From JBOFLG01 sp051657745 (GTDB taxonomy: Bacteria > Actinomycetota > Actinomycetes > Actinomycetales > Dermatophilaceae): a DNA stretch of 11,001 nt. Location of the stretch: the NCBI GenBank assembly GCA_051657745.1, contig JBOFLG010000198.1:1-11001 (forward strand), read 5' to 3'. A program made the position numbers and the translations under genes. This document shows, piece by piece, positions 1 to 5,177 of this stretch. Every line of letters begins with the position of its first letter. The stretch's first letter is position 1. The notes under the pieces are model-generated. The model was given only the letters and a program-made list of their open reading frames with translations. It ran no database searches and was not told the origin of the DNA.

Positions 1-1
1 G

Positions 2-208
2 GGCCACCCGACGACCACCGACCAGGTCACCCGCACCGAGAAGACCCGAGCATCACGACCAGGGTCTTGTCATCGTGCTGCTTGCTCCGCGGCCAGCGGA
101 TGCCGTGGGCGTCGGTCGCCTCGGCGCGGCAGGCGTGGTCGAGCACGACCGCCGGGTCCCCCGCGGTGGCGACGCTGCGCCATCCATCGTGGATGCCGTA
201 ACGGATGA
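2..208 (+). pseudogene. 3' end of a second copy of the small CxCGW gene, stop codon lost
   Basis: The frame from position 2 ends with TDQVTRTE, the same C-terminus as the small protein encoded at 4790-5017, and the DNA at 17-81 aligns to 4985-5050 with a few changes. In the 4790 copy the gene then stops at TGA. Here the equivalent codon reads CGA, so the frame runs on antisense to the phosphatase gene until a TGA at 206-208. Only about 15 codons of the homologous part are inside the window, and the body of the gene lies to the left. The run-on part has no independent sign of coding. It could be a damaged duplicate or a diverged functional allele with an extended tail; the missing 5' part would decide. 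The tail-to-tail overlap with the PP2C gene matches the layout seen again near 5017. Confidence 0.45.
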
Positions 209-845
209 CGGATGCCGCCCCGTCGGTCGCGAGCACCACCGCCCACACGCCGCTCGCCGCGAAGGTCTGCCGGATCGCGTGGTTCGCAGCGTCCGGTTCA
301 GCACCGGCGATCCAGTACCCGCCGGGTCGGTTGCGCTGCGCAGCTTGCGCGCGCTGCAGACGGCCGAGCAGCTGCCGATGCTGGTCGTCGTAGCCACCGC
401 CAGCACGGAGCCGGTCACGGTATGCCCGACGGCAGTCCGGCGCGATGGCGGCAAGTCGGTCGTCGGTGACGACGTGCTCGCGGTCAGGGGTGACGACCGC
501 AACGGTGCTGTCGCCGAGCACATAGACCTCCACGTCCTGCGGGTATTGCGGGTTCCATCGGGCCAGGGCGATGGTGCTCGTCGGGCACGTCCTGGAGTCG
601 CCGTGGGCGTCGGCAGCATCGGCGATGGCCTGGGCCACGAGCCCGGCGGTGTCATCGCGTGGATACGCCTCGAGTTGGGCTGCCAGAGAGCGGCATAGGC
701 GTTCTGCGTACCATCCGCCGTCGCGCTCGGGCTGCGGCGTACCGAACGACGTCGCACCGTCGAGGACGACGGCCCAGCCGTCACCGTGGGCGTAGCGATC
801 CTGGTTCACACCGCCCCCAGCGAGAGAGGCAGCGGCGACCTTCAC
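27..845 (-). CDS. PP2C-like serine/threonine protein phosphatase
   Basis: The 272-residue product carries the metal-binding landmarks of the PP2C (PPM) family in order: VNQDRY at about residues 13-18, LDGAT with Asp29-Gly30, STIAL at about 90-94, GDS at 111-113, ATDG with Asp208-Gly209, and HDDKT with Asp258-Asp259. Members are cytoplasmic Mn/Mg-dependent phosphoserine/phosphothreonine phosphatases, and compact single-domain forms like this are common in actinomycetes. The GTG start at 845 is supported because it overlaps the TGA of the upstream frame (gene X, 842-844) as GTGA, the joint used elsewhere in this operon. The same frame stays open upstream to 1562, so a fusion with the truncated 2-epimerase is formally possible, but residues upstream of 845 show no phosphatase homology. 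An internal piece is duplicated at 2554-2650 and a tail piece near 5018-5078. The family is secure; the substrate is unknown. Confidence 0.85.
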   Translation of the reverse strand: MKVAAASLAGGGVNQDRYAHGDGWAVVLDGATSFGTPQPERDGGWYAERLCRSLAAQLEAYPRDDTAGLVAQAIADAADAHGDSRTCPTSTIALARWNPQYPQDVEVYVLGDSTVAVVTPDREHVVTDDRLAAIAPDCRRAYRDRLRAGGGYDDQHRQLLGRLQRAQAAQRNRPGGYWIAGAEPDAANHAIRQTFAASGVWAVVLATDGAASVIRYGIHDGWRSVATAGDPAVVLDHACRAEATDAHGIRWPRSKQHDDKTLVVMLGSSRCG

Positions 846-984
846 GGCCCAGGCCTCGGCATCATGAGCGGCCGTGGTTCGACGAGGGCTTTCGTGCGCA
901 CGGCGTTCATCCCGGTGAACTCGGAGGCAACCACCATCGAGAAGGGCCCGGTCGTGGCGACCCGATAGATGTCGGCCTGGTGGG
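842..984 (-). pseudogene. 3' end of unidentified gene X, upstream of the phosphatase
   Basis: The minus-strand frame ending at TGA 842-844 encodes a tail that includes ATTGPFSMVVASEFTG, then NAVRTKALVEPRPL, and ends in PGP. It has strongly G/C-ending codons and ends in a GTGA overlap with the phosphatase start, so it is the real 3' end of the gene that preceded PP2C. About 40 residues look authentic. Beyond about 984 the sequence no longer matches the second copy of this gene (2641-2692), which places a breakpoint there. I do not recognise the family. It is more than a shadow, because two diverged copies keep the same reading frame (IYR-A/V-ATTGPFSMV). Truncation at the 5' end is inferred from the copy comparison and the lack of a start with a ribosome-binding site. 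Confidence 0.5.
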
Positions 985-1070
985 GTCGAATACCTCGGTG
1001 ACGCCGGTGAGTACCTGGGGATGTCGGTCTCTCCACCTGTCCATAGGGACCAGTATCGCGGGGTCGCCAA
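984..1070. other. Unassigned segment between gene X tail and the duplicated SDR upstream region
   Basis: This piece of about 87 bases matches nothing else in the window. On the minus strand one frame reads GDPAILVPMDRWRDRHPQVL with plausible protein composition, but that frame is not the X frame and has no start or stop tied to a gene. It could be a fragment of another lost operon member. I see no RNA gene or clear hairpin in it. Confidence 0.3.
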
Positions 1071-1159
1071 GACCGACCGGCTCTGCGTCGTTGCCGTCCG
1101 GTGACGCGGATCCATGCGAGCCGTCGCGGGTCGGGATGATGGGTGCGTGAACCTGCTGA
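1071..1159 (+). repeat. Duplicated SDR upstream region, copy A (with first codons of the gene)
   Basis: This segment matches 5089-5177 base for base at a constant offset of 4018, with about 5 differences in 89. In copy B it forms the untranslated region and first codons of the intact SDR gene. Here it carries GTGAACCTGCTGA at 1147-1159, equivalent to the ATG start of that gene, but the sequence then runs directly into the reverse-oriented 2-epimerase coding sequence. Copy A is therefore a beheaded duplicate in which only about four SDR codons remain. The upstream 70 bases are well conserved, which fits a shared promoter/leader, but no clear -35/-10 pair could be picked. Confidence 0.85.
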
Positions 1160-1562
1160 GTACGCGGTGGTGTTCTTCGGGCATCGCGCGGTCGAAGCTG
1201 CGCAGGCCGGCTTCGAGGTGCGCGAGGGGGACGCCGACGGCGTGCGCGGCCAGTGCCCCGGCCAGGGCTGACGTCGTGTCCCCCTGCACAAGCACTGCAT
1301 TCAAATCGTGCTGGGCGAAGACTTGATCGAGTGCGGCCACGAGGTCGCCAAGTTGGTGACCTCGACTGATGTCGCGGTTGTCGTGAGCGTTGAGCACGAC
1401 GTCCGGCGTCAGCGGCCCAGACATGCCGGCGCTGAAGTGCTGGCCGGTGTGTACGACGAGCGCCTCGCGGCCCAGGAGTTCGGCGACCGGGCCAAGCTTG
1501 ATGGCTTCGGGCCGGGTGCCCACGACGACAGCGACCCACACCGGCTCACTTCCGGCTCTCAC
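1147..1562 (-). pseudogene. UDP-N-acetylglucosamine 2-epimerase, N-terminal third only
   Basis: The first ~138 residues are a clear N-terminal Rossmann half of the non-hydrolysing UDP-GlcNAc 2-epimerase family: GTRPEAIKLGPV near residue 15, HTGQH near 38, VQGDTTSALAGALA near 92, and HLEAGLRSFDRAMPEEHHR near 114. Family enzymes (about 360-390 residues) interconvert UDP-GlcNAc and UDP-ManNAc. The catalytic C-terminal half and the UDP-binding region are missing. After HHRVLS the sequence switches to the reverse complement of the SDR upstream repeat at about 1147-1159. The GTG start at 1562 overlaps the NUDIX stop as GTGA. The frame stays open through the junction and on into the phosphatase (1562 to 27), but the junction peptide is noise. 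I infer loss of 2-epimerase activity. Confidence 0.8.
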
Positions 1563-2221
1563 CAGAACACGTGCCTGCGGTCGCCGGCGCAGAAACGACG
1601 CGCCGCGACGAACAGGCGGAGGTAGAGCTGATCGAGTCTGAGGTAGTTGGGGATCAGGTCGCTCGTCGTCAGGGTGGCCTCGCAGTACTCGACGCCGTTG
1701 TCGGCGCGGGTGGCGTAGCGGGCCCGCACCGCGTTGGTGTCGCCGTCGGCGAGCGCGATCGCGTCGGTGAGAGCGATGTCCACCAGGCCGGATACCTCGG
1801 CGTCGGCGAGCGGGATGTCTTCCAATGCCACGTCGAGCGGGATCAGGTGCCAGTGCTGGAACTCGCGTTCGATGTAGTCGGGGGCGAGGGTGACGGCGGT
1901 CTGCCGCAGGCCGATCGGGTGCAGGTCGCTGTAGGCGACCGGCAGCCCCAACTCTTCATGGACCTCACGCACGCCGTCGGGGATGGTCTCGCCTGCCTGG
2001 TAGTGGCCGCCGACGGTGATGTCGGCGTAGTCGGGCCGGTCAAAGCTGTACCTACCCGGCGCCTTCTTCTGGAGGACCACGCGCTGCGTCGTGGGGTTGA
2101 TCGCGAGCGCGGAGAAGGTCCGGTGCCACAACCCCGTGGCATGGGCGGTGTTCTTTTCCTCGGTGCCGACGAGTTCATAGCGGTCGTTGAAGATGTCGAT
2201 CAGATTCACTGCTGTCCTCAC
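1559..2221 (-). CDS. NUDIX hydrolase, isopentenyl-diphosphate-isomerase-like subgroup
   Basis: The 220-residue protein has GLWHRTFSALAIN at about residues 30-42 followed by VVLQKK, and a NUDIX box at residues 72-93 (GHYQAGE...REVHEELGL) with the catalytic Glu-Glu pair at 89-90. The spacer between the first Glu of the box and Arg-Glu is six residues rather than the textbook seven. I believe this also occurs in some IPP-isomerase-like NUDIX proteins, but could not check. NUDIX enzymes hydrolyse nucleoside diphosphates linked to another group or, in the isomerase branch, act on isopentenyl diphosphate; the lipid role is not supported here by any isoprenoid neighbour. The GTG start at 2221 overlaps the upstream stop (TGA 2218-2220), and the gene's TGA overlaps the 2-epimerase GTG, so translation is probably coupled on both sides. 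It appears intact, with no internal frameshift. Substrate unknown; a nucleotide-sugar is a guess from context. Confidence 0.85.
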   Translation of the reverse strand: MRTAVNLIDIFNDRYELVGTEEKNTAHATGLWHRTFSALAINPTTQRVVLQKKAPGRYSFDRPDYADITVGGHYQAGETIPDGVREVHEELGLPVAYSDLHPIGLRQTAVTLAPDYIEREFQHWHLIPLDVALEDIPLADAEVSGLVDIALTDAIALADGDTNAVRARYATRADNGVEYCEATLTTSDLIPNYLRLDQLYLRLFVAARRFCAGDRRHVFW

Positions 2222-2553
2222 TGGTGAACGGTGGGTTCGGTCTGGGGTTGCCAGTAGGCCTGCAGGGCGTCAAGGTACCGGCGTGGCTCACCGACGGTGA
2301 CCCAGCGTCCCGTGATCCGGTGCACGCGCACGTCGGCGATCCGAGCGAGTTTCCCGACGGCCACGCCGAGGTCGACTTCGCCGCGGGCGTGCTCGGTCGG
2401 GCCGAGCAGGTCGAAGATCGACGGCCGCAGGATGAGCCGGGAGACGACCGCGAGAGGCTCGTGGACAGTGGCGGGGTCCGGTCGTTGCCGGATGCCGATC
2501 ACGCGATCAGGATCGTCGGGGTGCACGTCGACTACACCGAACGCGGCGATATT
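2218..2553 (-). pseudogene. Sugar nucleotidyltransferase, C-terminal third only
   Basis: The last ~110 residues fit the C-terminal part of the NTP_transferase family (RmlA/GalU/GlmU-like sugar-1-phosphate nucleotidyltransferases): FGVVDVHPDDPDRVIGIRQR, then a segment like the family's 'structure of the acceptor sugar site' (SRLILRPSIFDLL), then RGEVDLGVAVGKLA and a closing VTVGEPRRYLDAL. The N-terminal nucleotide-binding signature (G-G-x-G-T-R-L) that should come first is absent. Upstream of 2553 the sequence is a misplaced PP2C fragment. The stop TGA overlaps the NUDIX GTG start, so this gene was originally the third or fourth member of the operon. A continuous open frame reaches back to 2802, but its middle reads the PP2C piece in the wrong frame. 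The enzyme cannot be active as drawn; which sugar it used cannot be told. Confidence 0.7.
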
Positions 2554-2650
2554 CCTCGAGTTGGGCGGCCAGAGAACGGCATAGGCGTTCTGTGTACCAT
2601 CCGCCGTCGCGCTCGGGCTGCGGCGTACTGAACGACGTCGCACCATCGAG
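2554..2650 (-). repeat. Duplicated internal fragment of the PP2C gene
   Basis: This segment equals 668-764 at a constant offset of 1886 with about 5 differences in 97 bases. In its native frame it encodes residues ~28-60 of the phosphatase (LDGATSFSTPQPERDGGWY, then ERLCRSLAAQLE). It sits inside what should be the nucleotidyltransferase gene, and the open frame crossing it reads it out of phase. The right boundary (2641-2650) is shared with the gene X fragment through a 10-base near-identical stretch (CACCNTCGAG). The left boundary is close to the in-frame start of recognisable nucleotidyltransferase sequence. Confidence 0.85.
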
Positions 2651-2802
2651 AAGGGCCCGGTCGTGGCGGCCCGATAGATGTCGGCCAGGTGGTCGGCGAT
2701 GTGCTGGACCGCGCCGACGGAACCACAGTCATCGCACGAGCGGTGACATCGCCCTCCGCATCGCGACCGTCGGACGAGCGGTGCCAGCGCAGGCAGCAGC
2801 AC
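2641..2802 (-). pseudogene. Fragment of gene X, second copy
   Basis: Bases 2641-2692 match 932-983 with two differences, and the shared minus-strand frame encodes ADIYRAATTGPFSMV. Copy B extends further 5', giving DDCGSVGAVQHIADHL before the conserved part. A GTG at 2800-2802 opens this frame, but the first ~18 residues are Arg/Cys-rich and unconvincing. The real start codon of the next operon gene is expected at GTG 2809, which overlaps the HD-gene stop (TGA 2806-2808). That frame opens with MTRA, as many sugar nucleotidyltransferases do, but closes after 26 codons at 2729-2731. I therefore read 2641-2809 as debris of two genes. The function of X is not recognised. Confidence 0.45.
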
Positions 2803-2805
2803 GGG

Positions 2806-3381
2806 TCACCTGTTCCTCCAAGCAAGCGGTGATGTGTGCAGGGCGGCATGGGCAAGCCGCCGGCCGAAGGCGGTGTCGACCTTGGCGAGGGACGAGTCGA
2901 TCCAGCCCTGGACTCGCTGATAGCCGGCCTCCTGGTACTCGATGGCCTGCATCAGGCATTCGATGCGGTCGGCGTCTTTGGCGCACCGCGCCTCAGCGGT
3001 GTGCTGGTTCTCGTACTCCGCAACGGCGGCGGTGACGGTCTCGTGTGCCTTCGGCGGCAAGGCCGCGACCTGGTCAGCGGTTATTCTCTCGTTGCTCGCC
3101 GCATCGAGGTACGGACGGGCGCTGTGCGGAATATCCCCAATGCGGGTTTCCTGGGAGTCGTGCCACAGTCCGAGATAGGCGGCCCGCTCCGGGTCGGCGC
3201 CTTCCTCGGCGGCGATGAGCGCAGCAAGTTGGGCAACCCGCAGGGAGTGTTCAGCGACGGACTCGGGATCGTGAACTCCGACATGCCACCACCCTGAGCG
3301 GCGCACCCGCTTCAGCAGGCCCATCTCGTAGGCGAACGCGGCAACCCCGGCTGCTTCGTCATCGTCGGTTCCTGGGTTCAT
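2806..3381 (-). CDS. HD-domain phosphohydrolase (HDDC2/YfbR-like)
   Basis: The 191-residue product fits the HD_3-type (HDDC2/YfbR-like) family, which includes metal-dependent 5'-deoxynucleotidases. Visible landmarks are LLKRVRRSGWWHVGVHDPES at about 22-41, the first metal His in VAEHS (His45), the HD doublet in LWHDSQE (His74-Asp75, Glu78), GDIP at 82-85, and a later KDADRIE (Asp136/Asp138) that supplies the last ligand. The length is normal for the family and all key residues are present. The ATG at 3381 is preceded at 9 bases by TAGGAG, which also contains the regulator's TAG stop, so the two genes are tightly linked (12 bases apart). The stop codon overlaps a GTG (2807-2809) of the damaged next gene. 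A likely role is dephosphorylating a nucleotide or related metabolite; the exact substrate is unknown. Confidence 0.85.
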   Translation of the reverse strand: MNPGTDDDEAAGVAAFAYEMGLLKRVRRSGWWHVGVHDPESVAEHSLRVAQLAALIAAEEGADPERAAYLGLWHDSQETRIGDIPHSARPYLDAASNERITADQVAALPPKAHETVTAAVAEYENQHTAEARCAKDADRIECLMQAIEYQEAGYQRVQGWIDSSLAKVDTAFGRRLAHAALHTSPLAWRNR

Positions 3382-3393
3382 CGAGTTCGGCTC

Positions 3394-4458
3394 CTACCGA
3401 TCAGCCAGCTCACTTGCGGCCCGCAACTTGGCAACTTCCGTGCGCGCTCTCGTACTCAAACTGTCGACGTCAACCCGCGACACCTTCTCATCCATCTGTC
3501 GCCGCAGGGCGGGCAGGTCGCCGAGGAGTCTCGGCCGAGCCCGCACTAAACACCACAGACTGTGCACATTGAGGTCAGCGTGGTCGTCGTCGAGGTGGGC
3601 CACGAGATGGTCGACTACCCGCGCGCCGGACCATCTCTCGGCACCAGTGGCAAGAAGATGCGCGTCGTCGGCGTGCGGCTCGATGAGCTCGCCGAGCCAG
3701 TACGCCCAGTAGTTCAGATTGGCAGTGACGTGCCGATCTGAGGACAGGGTGCGGTCAATGACCTGGCGGATCGGCTCCGGGTCGCCGCGTCGGGCGAGAG
3801 CAAGCCCGAGGGATCGCAGCTCGATGCCGGCTGGGACGTTCAGCTCGAATGAGGCGCGGGCGACGGCGGCGCGTGCCCGCGTCTCCAACCACCCAGCGGA
3901 ACTCGCGCGCCGATCGAAGCCGAGCAAGTACGTCGCCTGCCGGCGCAGGACCGACTGGCTAACCCCGGAGGAGCGATCTGCCGTGGTTTGCATGTGGTCG
4001 AAGAACCTGCACGCGTGCTCGCTGGAAAGCAGCGGGCGATCAGCGACCGGGCCGCGTCGCCGAGCCTGCGGGAGACCACGCAAAGCCGGAGGCGTCACCC
4101 CGGTGAACGGCCAGGTGATCAGACTGATCTGATCACGCCGGTAGACAACGGCCGCGAGCGAATGGTGTTGTGCTGGGACCGGATCCGCTCCCGCCTGGAT
4201 CGCCGCCGTCAGCACTTCATCAGCCTCTACTGCGAAGGTGAGCTGCGCGACCGCTGCCGGCGACACCCCACGCAACGCGAGACGTGCCCGGAGTCTGACG
4301 AGTTGACGGGCGCGGATCGCTCCGAGCGGCCGACGTCCGGACTCCCACCCCTGGACGGTGCTGAGATCGACATCGATCTCAGCAGCCATCTCAGCCTGAG
4401 TAAGGCCGACGCTCTCGCGCAGGACTTTCAGAACGTACCCCGCGACCACGGCAACCAC
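3394..4458 (-). CDS. XRE-family helix-turn-helix regulator with long helical C-terminal domain
   Basis: The 354-residue product starts with an XRE-type DNA-binding domain at about residues 8-60: VLKVLRESVGLTQAEMAAEI, then the recognition-helix region STVQGWESGRRPL. The remaining ~290 residues are Ala/Leu/Arg-rich and look helical, with no enzymatic motif. This layout fits large actinomycete regulators in which a helical domain senses a ligand or partner. The GTG start at 4458 is chosen because GGAGG lies 5 bases upstream and the family typically starts just before VVAGYVLK. The frame stays open to 4740, but that extension reads through the intergenic region and is not supported. It is the first gene of the minus-strand operon and is divergent from 4790. 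It probably controls both directions; candidate operator repeats lie at 4510-4636. Confidence 0.8.
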   Translation of the reverse strand: MVAVVAGYVLKVLRESVGLTQAEMAAEIDVDLSTVQGWESGRRPLGAIRARQLVRLRARLALRGVSPAAVAQLTFAVEADEVLTAAIQAGADPVPAQHHSLAAVVYRRDQISLITWPFTGVTPPALRGLPQARRRGPVADRPLLSSEHACRFFDHMQTTADRSSGVSQSVLRRQATYLLGFDRRASSAGWLETRARAAVARASFELNVPAGIELRSLGLALARRGDPEPIRQVIDRTLSSDRHVTANLNYWAYWLGELIEPHADDAHLLATGAERWSGARVVDHLVAHLDDDHADLNVHSLWCLVRARPRLLGDLPALRRQMDEKVSRVDVDSLSTRARTEVAKLRAASELADR

Positions 4459-4789
4459 GCGTACCTCCAACCCCTCATCGCAGTCAGTCCTCCACGACCC
4501 ACACCGCAGGGGTACCCGCATGCGTCGGCACGTCACGCAGTACCAACCCGTACCCGCAGTGAGTTCACCGTACCCCCCTCCCGATGGAGGCTTGGTGAGC
4601 AAGCAAGGCGGTCGTCGTGCAATACCCCCAGGTATTCCAACGGCTCGTCGAACCCACGACCCCGGTCCGCCGCTGCTGCCACTCGGGCCGGCGGCGGGCC
4701 GGCTGCACCTGACCCAGAGCGCCCACGACTGCGACGCCACGAGTCGCCTGCCACCCCGGCAGACCGGTCATGACACCCGAGGAGCACCG
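4459..4789. promoter_or_regulatory. Divergent intergenic region with candidate operators
   Basis: This stretch of about 330 bases separates the minus-strand regulator from the plus-strand small gene. It contains the palindrome GGGTACCC (4510-4517), a direct repeat GTACCCGCA at 4512-4520 and 4550-4558, a further CGTACCCCC near 4569, the inverted repeat GTGA-GT-TCAC at 4559-4568, and the perfect inverted repeat AATACC-CCCA-GGTATT at 4621-4636. Clustered GTACCC motifs next to an XRE gene suggest autoregulation, which is inference. I could not pick reliable -35/-10 pairs. A GGAGG (4586-4590) followed by GTG 4595 would give a 140-aa version of the small protein in the same frame, and that upstream part has G/C-rich third codon positions from about 4660. 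Confidence 0.5.
4617..4712 (+). CDS. Possible 31-aa basic, Cys-containing peptide
   Basis: A GTG at 4617 opens a 31-codon frame with coding-like codon use (mostly G/C third positions) ending at TGA 4710-4712. The peptide contains FQRLVEPTTPVRRCCHSGRR and ends in AGCT. Its 5' end includes the AATACC/GGTATT inverted repeat. The upstream sequence is only weakly Shine-Dalgarno-like (AAGG about 12 bases away). Two other open frames cross this region, one of which joins the small gene at 4790, so the coding-like composition may belong to them. I do not recognise a family. Confidence 0.25.
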   Translation: MQYPQVFQRLVEPTTPVRRCCHSGRRRAGCT

Positions 4790-5017
4790 ATGCCGACCGT
4801 GACCCAGCGGCACGACCCCTGGACCCACGAAACCCGCACCCGCACCGGGCCGTGGCGCCTCGCCCTCCTGCACACCGGCTGCACCTGCGGCTGGGCCGGC
4901 CCCGGCTACGACTTGCACGACACCGCCACCGAACTCGCCTACGACGAAGCCGTCTGGGCCCACCAGGACCACCTCGACACCGCCACCGACCAGGTCACCC
5001 GCACGGAGAATCCCTGA
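4790..5017 (+). CDS. Small CxCGW protein (75 aa), function unknown
   Basis: The 75-residue hydrophilic protein has no signal peptide or membrane segment. Its centre carries GCTCGWAGPGYD (Cys31, Cys33), and the C-terminal half is acidic/His-rich and probably helical (TATELAYDEAVWAHQDHLDT). A single CxC is not enough for a classical zinc ribbon, though dimeric metal binding is possible. GAGGAG at 4779-4784 is well spaced from the ATG at 4790, which supports this start; the frame is open further upstream to a GTG at 4595 with its own GGAGG. An overlapping ATG at 4770 gives a 10-codon frame whose TGA lies just past the start. The 3' end is duplicated at the left edge of the window (17-81), in both cases facing a PP2C tail, so this gene and the phosphatase are linked partners in location. 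Function unknown. Confidence 0.6.
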   Translation: MPTVTQRHDPWTHETRTRTGPWRLALLHTGCTCGWAGPGYDLHDTATELAYDEAVWAHQDHLDTATDQVTRTENP

Positions 5018-5078
5018 GCGCCAACGACCACGGTCTTGTCATCGTGCTGCGCGCCCCGCAGATGCCGCAGGCACCGTG
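5018..5078 (-). pseudogene. Remnant of a second PP2C 3' end
   Basis: Reading the minus strand gives QHDDKTVVV just beyond the small gene's stop, equivalent to QHDDKTLVV near the C-terminus of the phosphatase at 27-845. The DNA at 5032-5050 is identical to 63-81. Similarity fades at about 5078, shortly before the 89-bp repeat begins at 5089. The rest of the phosphatase is missing, so this looks like the scar of a deletion of roughly 0.95 kb relative to the arrangement at 81-1071. The frame does not stop at the end of the homology but runs on antisense through the small gene to 4939. Confidence 0.65.
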
Positions 5079-5088
5079 GCGCGGCCGA

Positions 5089-5177
5089 GACCAACCGGCT
5101 CTGCGTCGTTGCCGTCCGGTGACGCGGATCCATGCGCGCCGTCGCGGGTCGCGATGATGGGTGCATGAACCTGTTGA
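5089..5177 (+). repeat. Duplicated SDR upstream region, copy B (intact context)
   Basis: This is the counterpart of 1071-1159 (about 5 mismatches in 89). It ends inside the first codons of the SDR gene and so probably holds that gene's promoter and leader. An in-frame ATG at 5132 would add 11 residues to the SDR, but the family starts directly at MNLLILGG. No strong Shine-Dalgarno is visible before 5165. Confidence 0.85.

Noticed and set aside
75..698. A 207-codon plus-strand frame opposite the phosphatase
   Set aside because: The minus-strand phosphatase has all family motifs, so this is its antisense shadow.
1571..2227. A 218-codon plus-strand frame opposite the NUDIX gene
   Set aside because: The minus strand carries a full NUDIX box and linked overlaps; the plus-strand peptide has no motif and is a typical codon-position shadow.
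2554..2802. The rearranged regions as assembly artefacts only
   Set aside because: The duplicated pieces differ by about 5 percent from their partners, which argues for real, older duplications; not fully excluded without reads.
3394..4740. Longer regulator starting at 4740
   Set aside because: The 94 extra residues are low-complexity and cross the intergenic repeats; GTG 4458 has a proper ribosome-binding site and the usual family N-terminus.
3988..4773. A 261-codon plus-strand frame opposite the XRE regulator
   Set aside because: Most of it is antisense to the helix-turn-helix gene and reads as a low-complexity shadow; only its last part overlaps the intergenic region.
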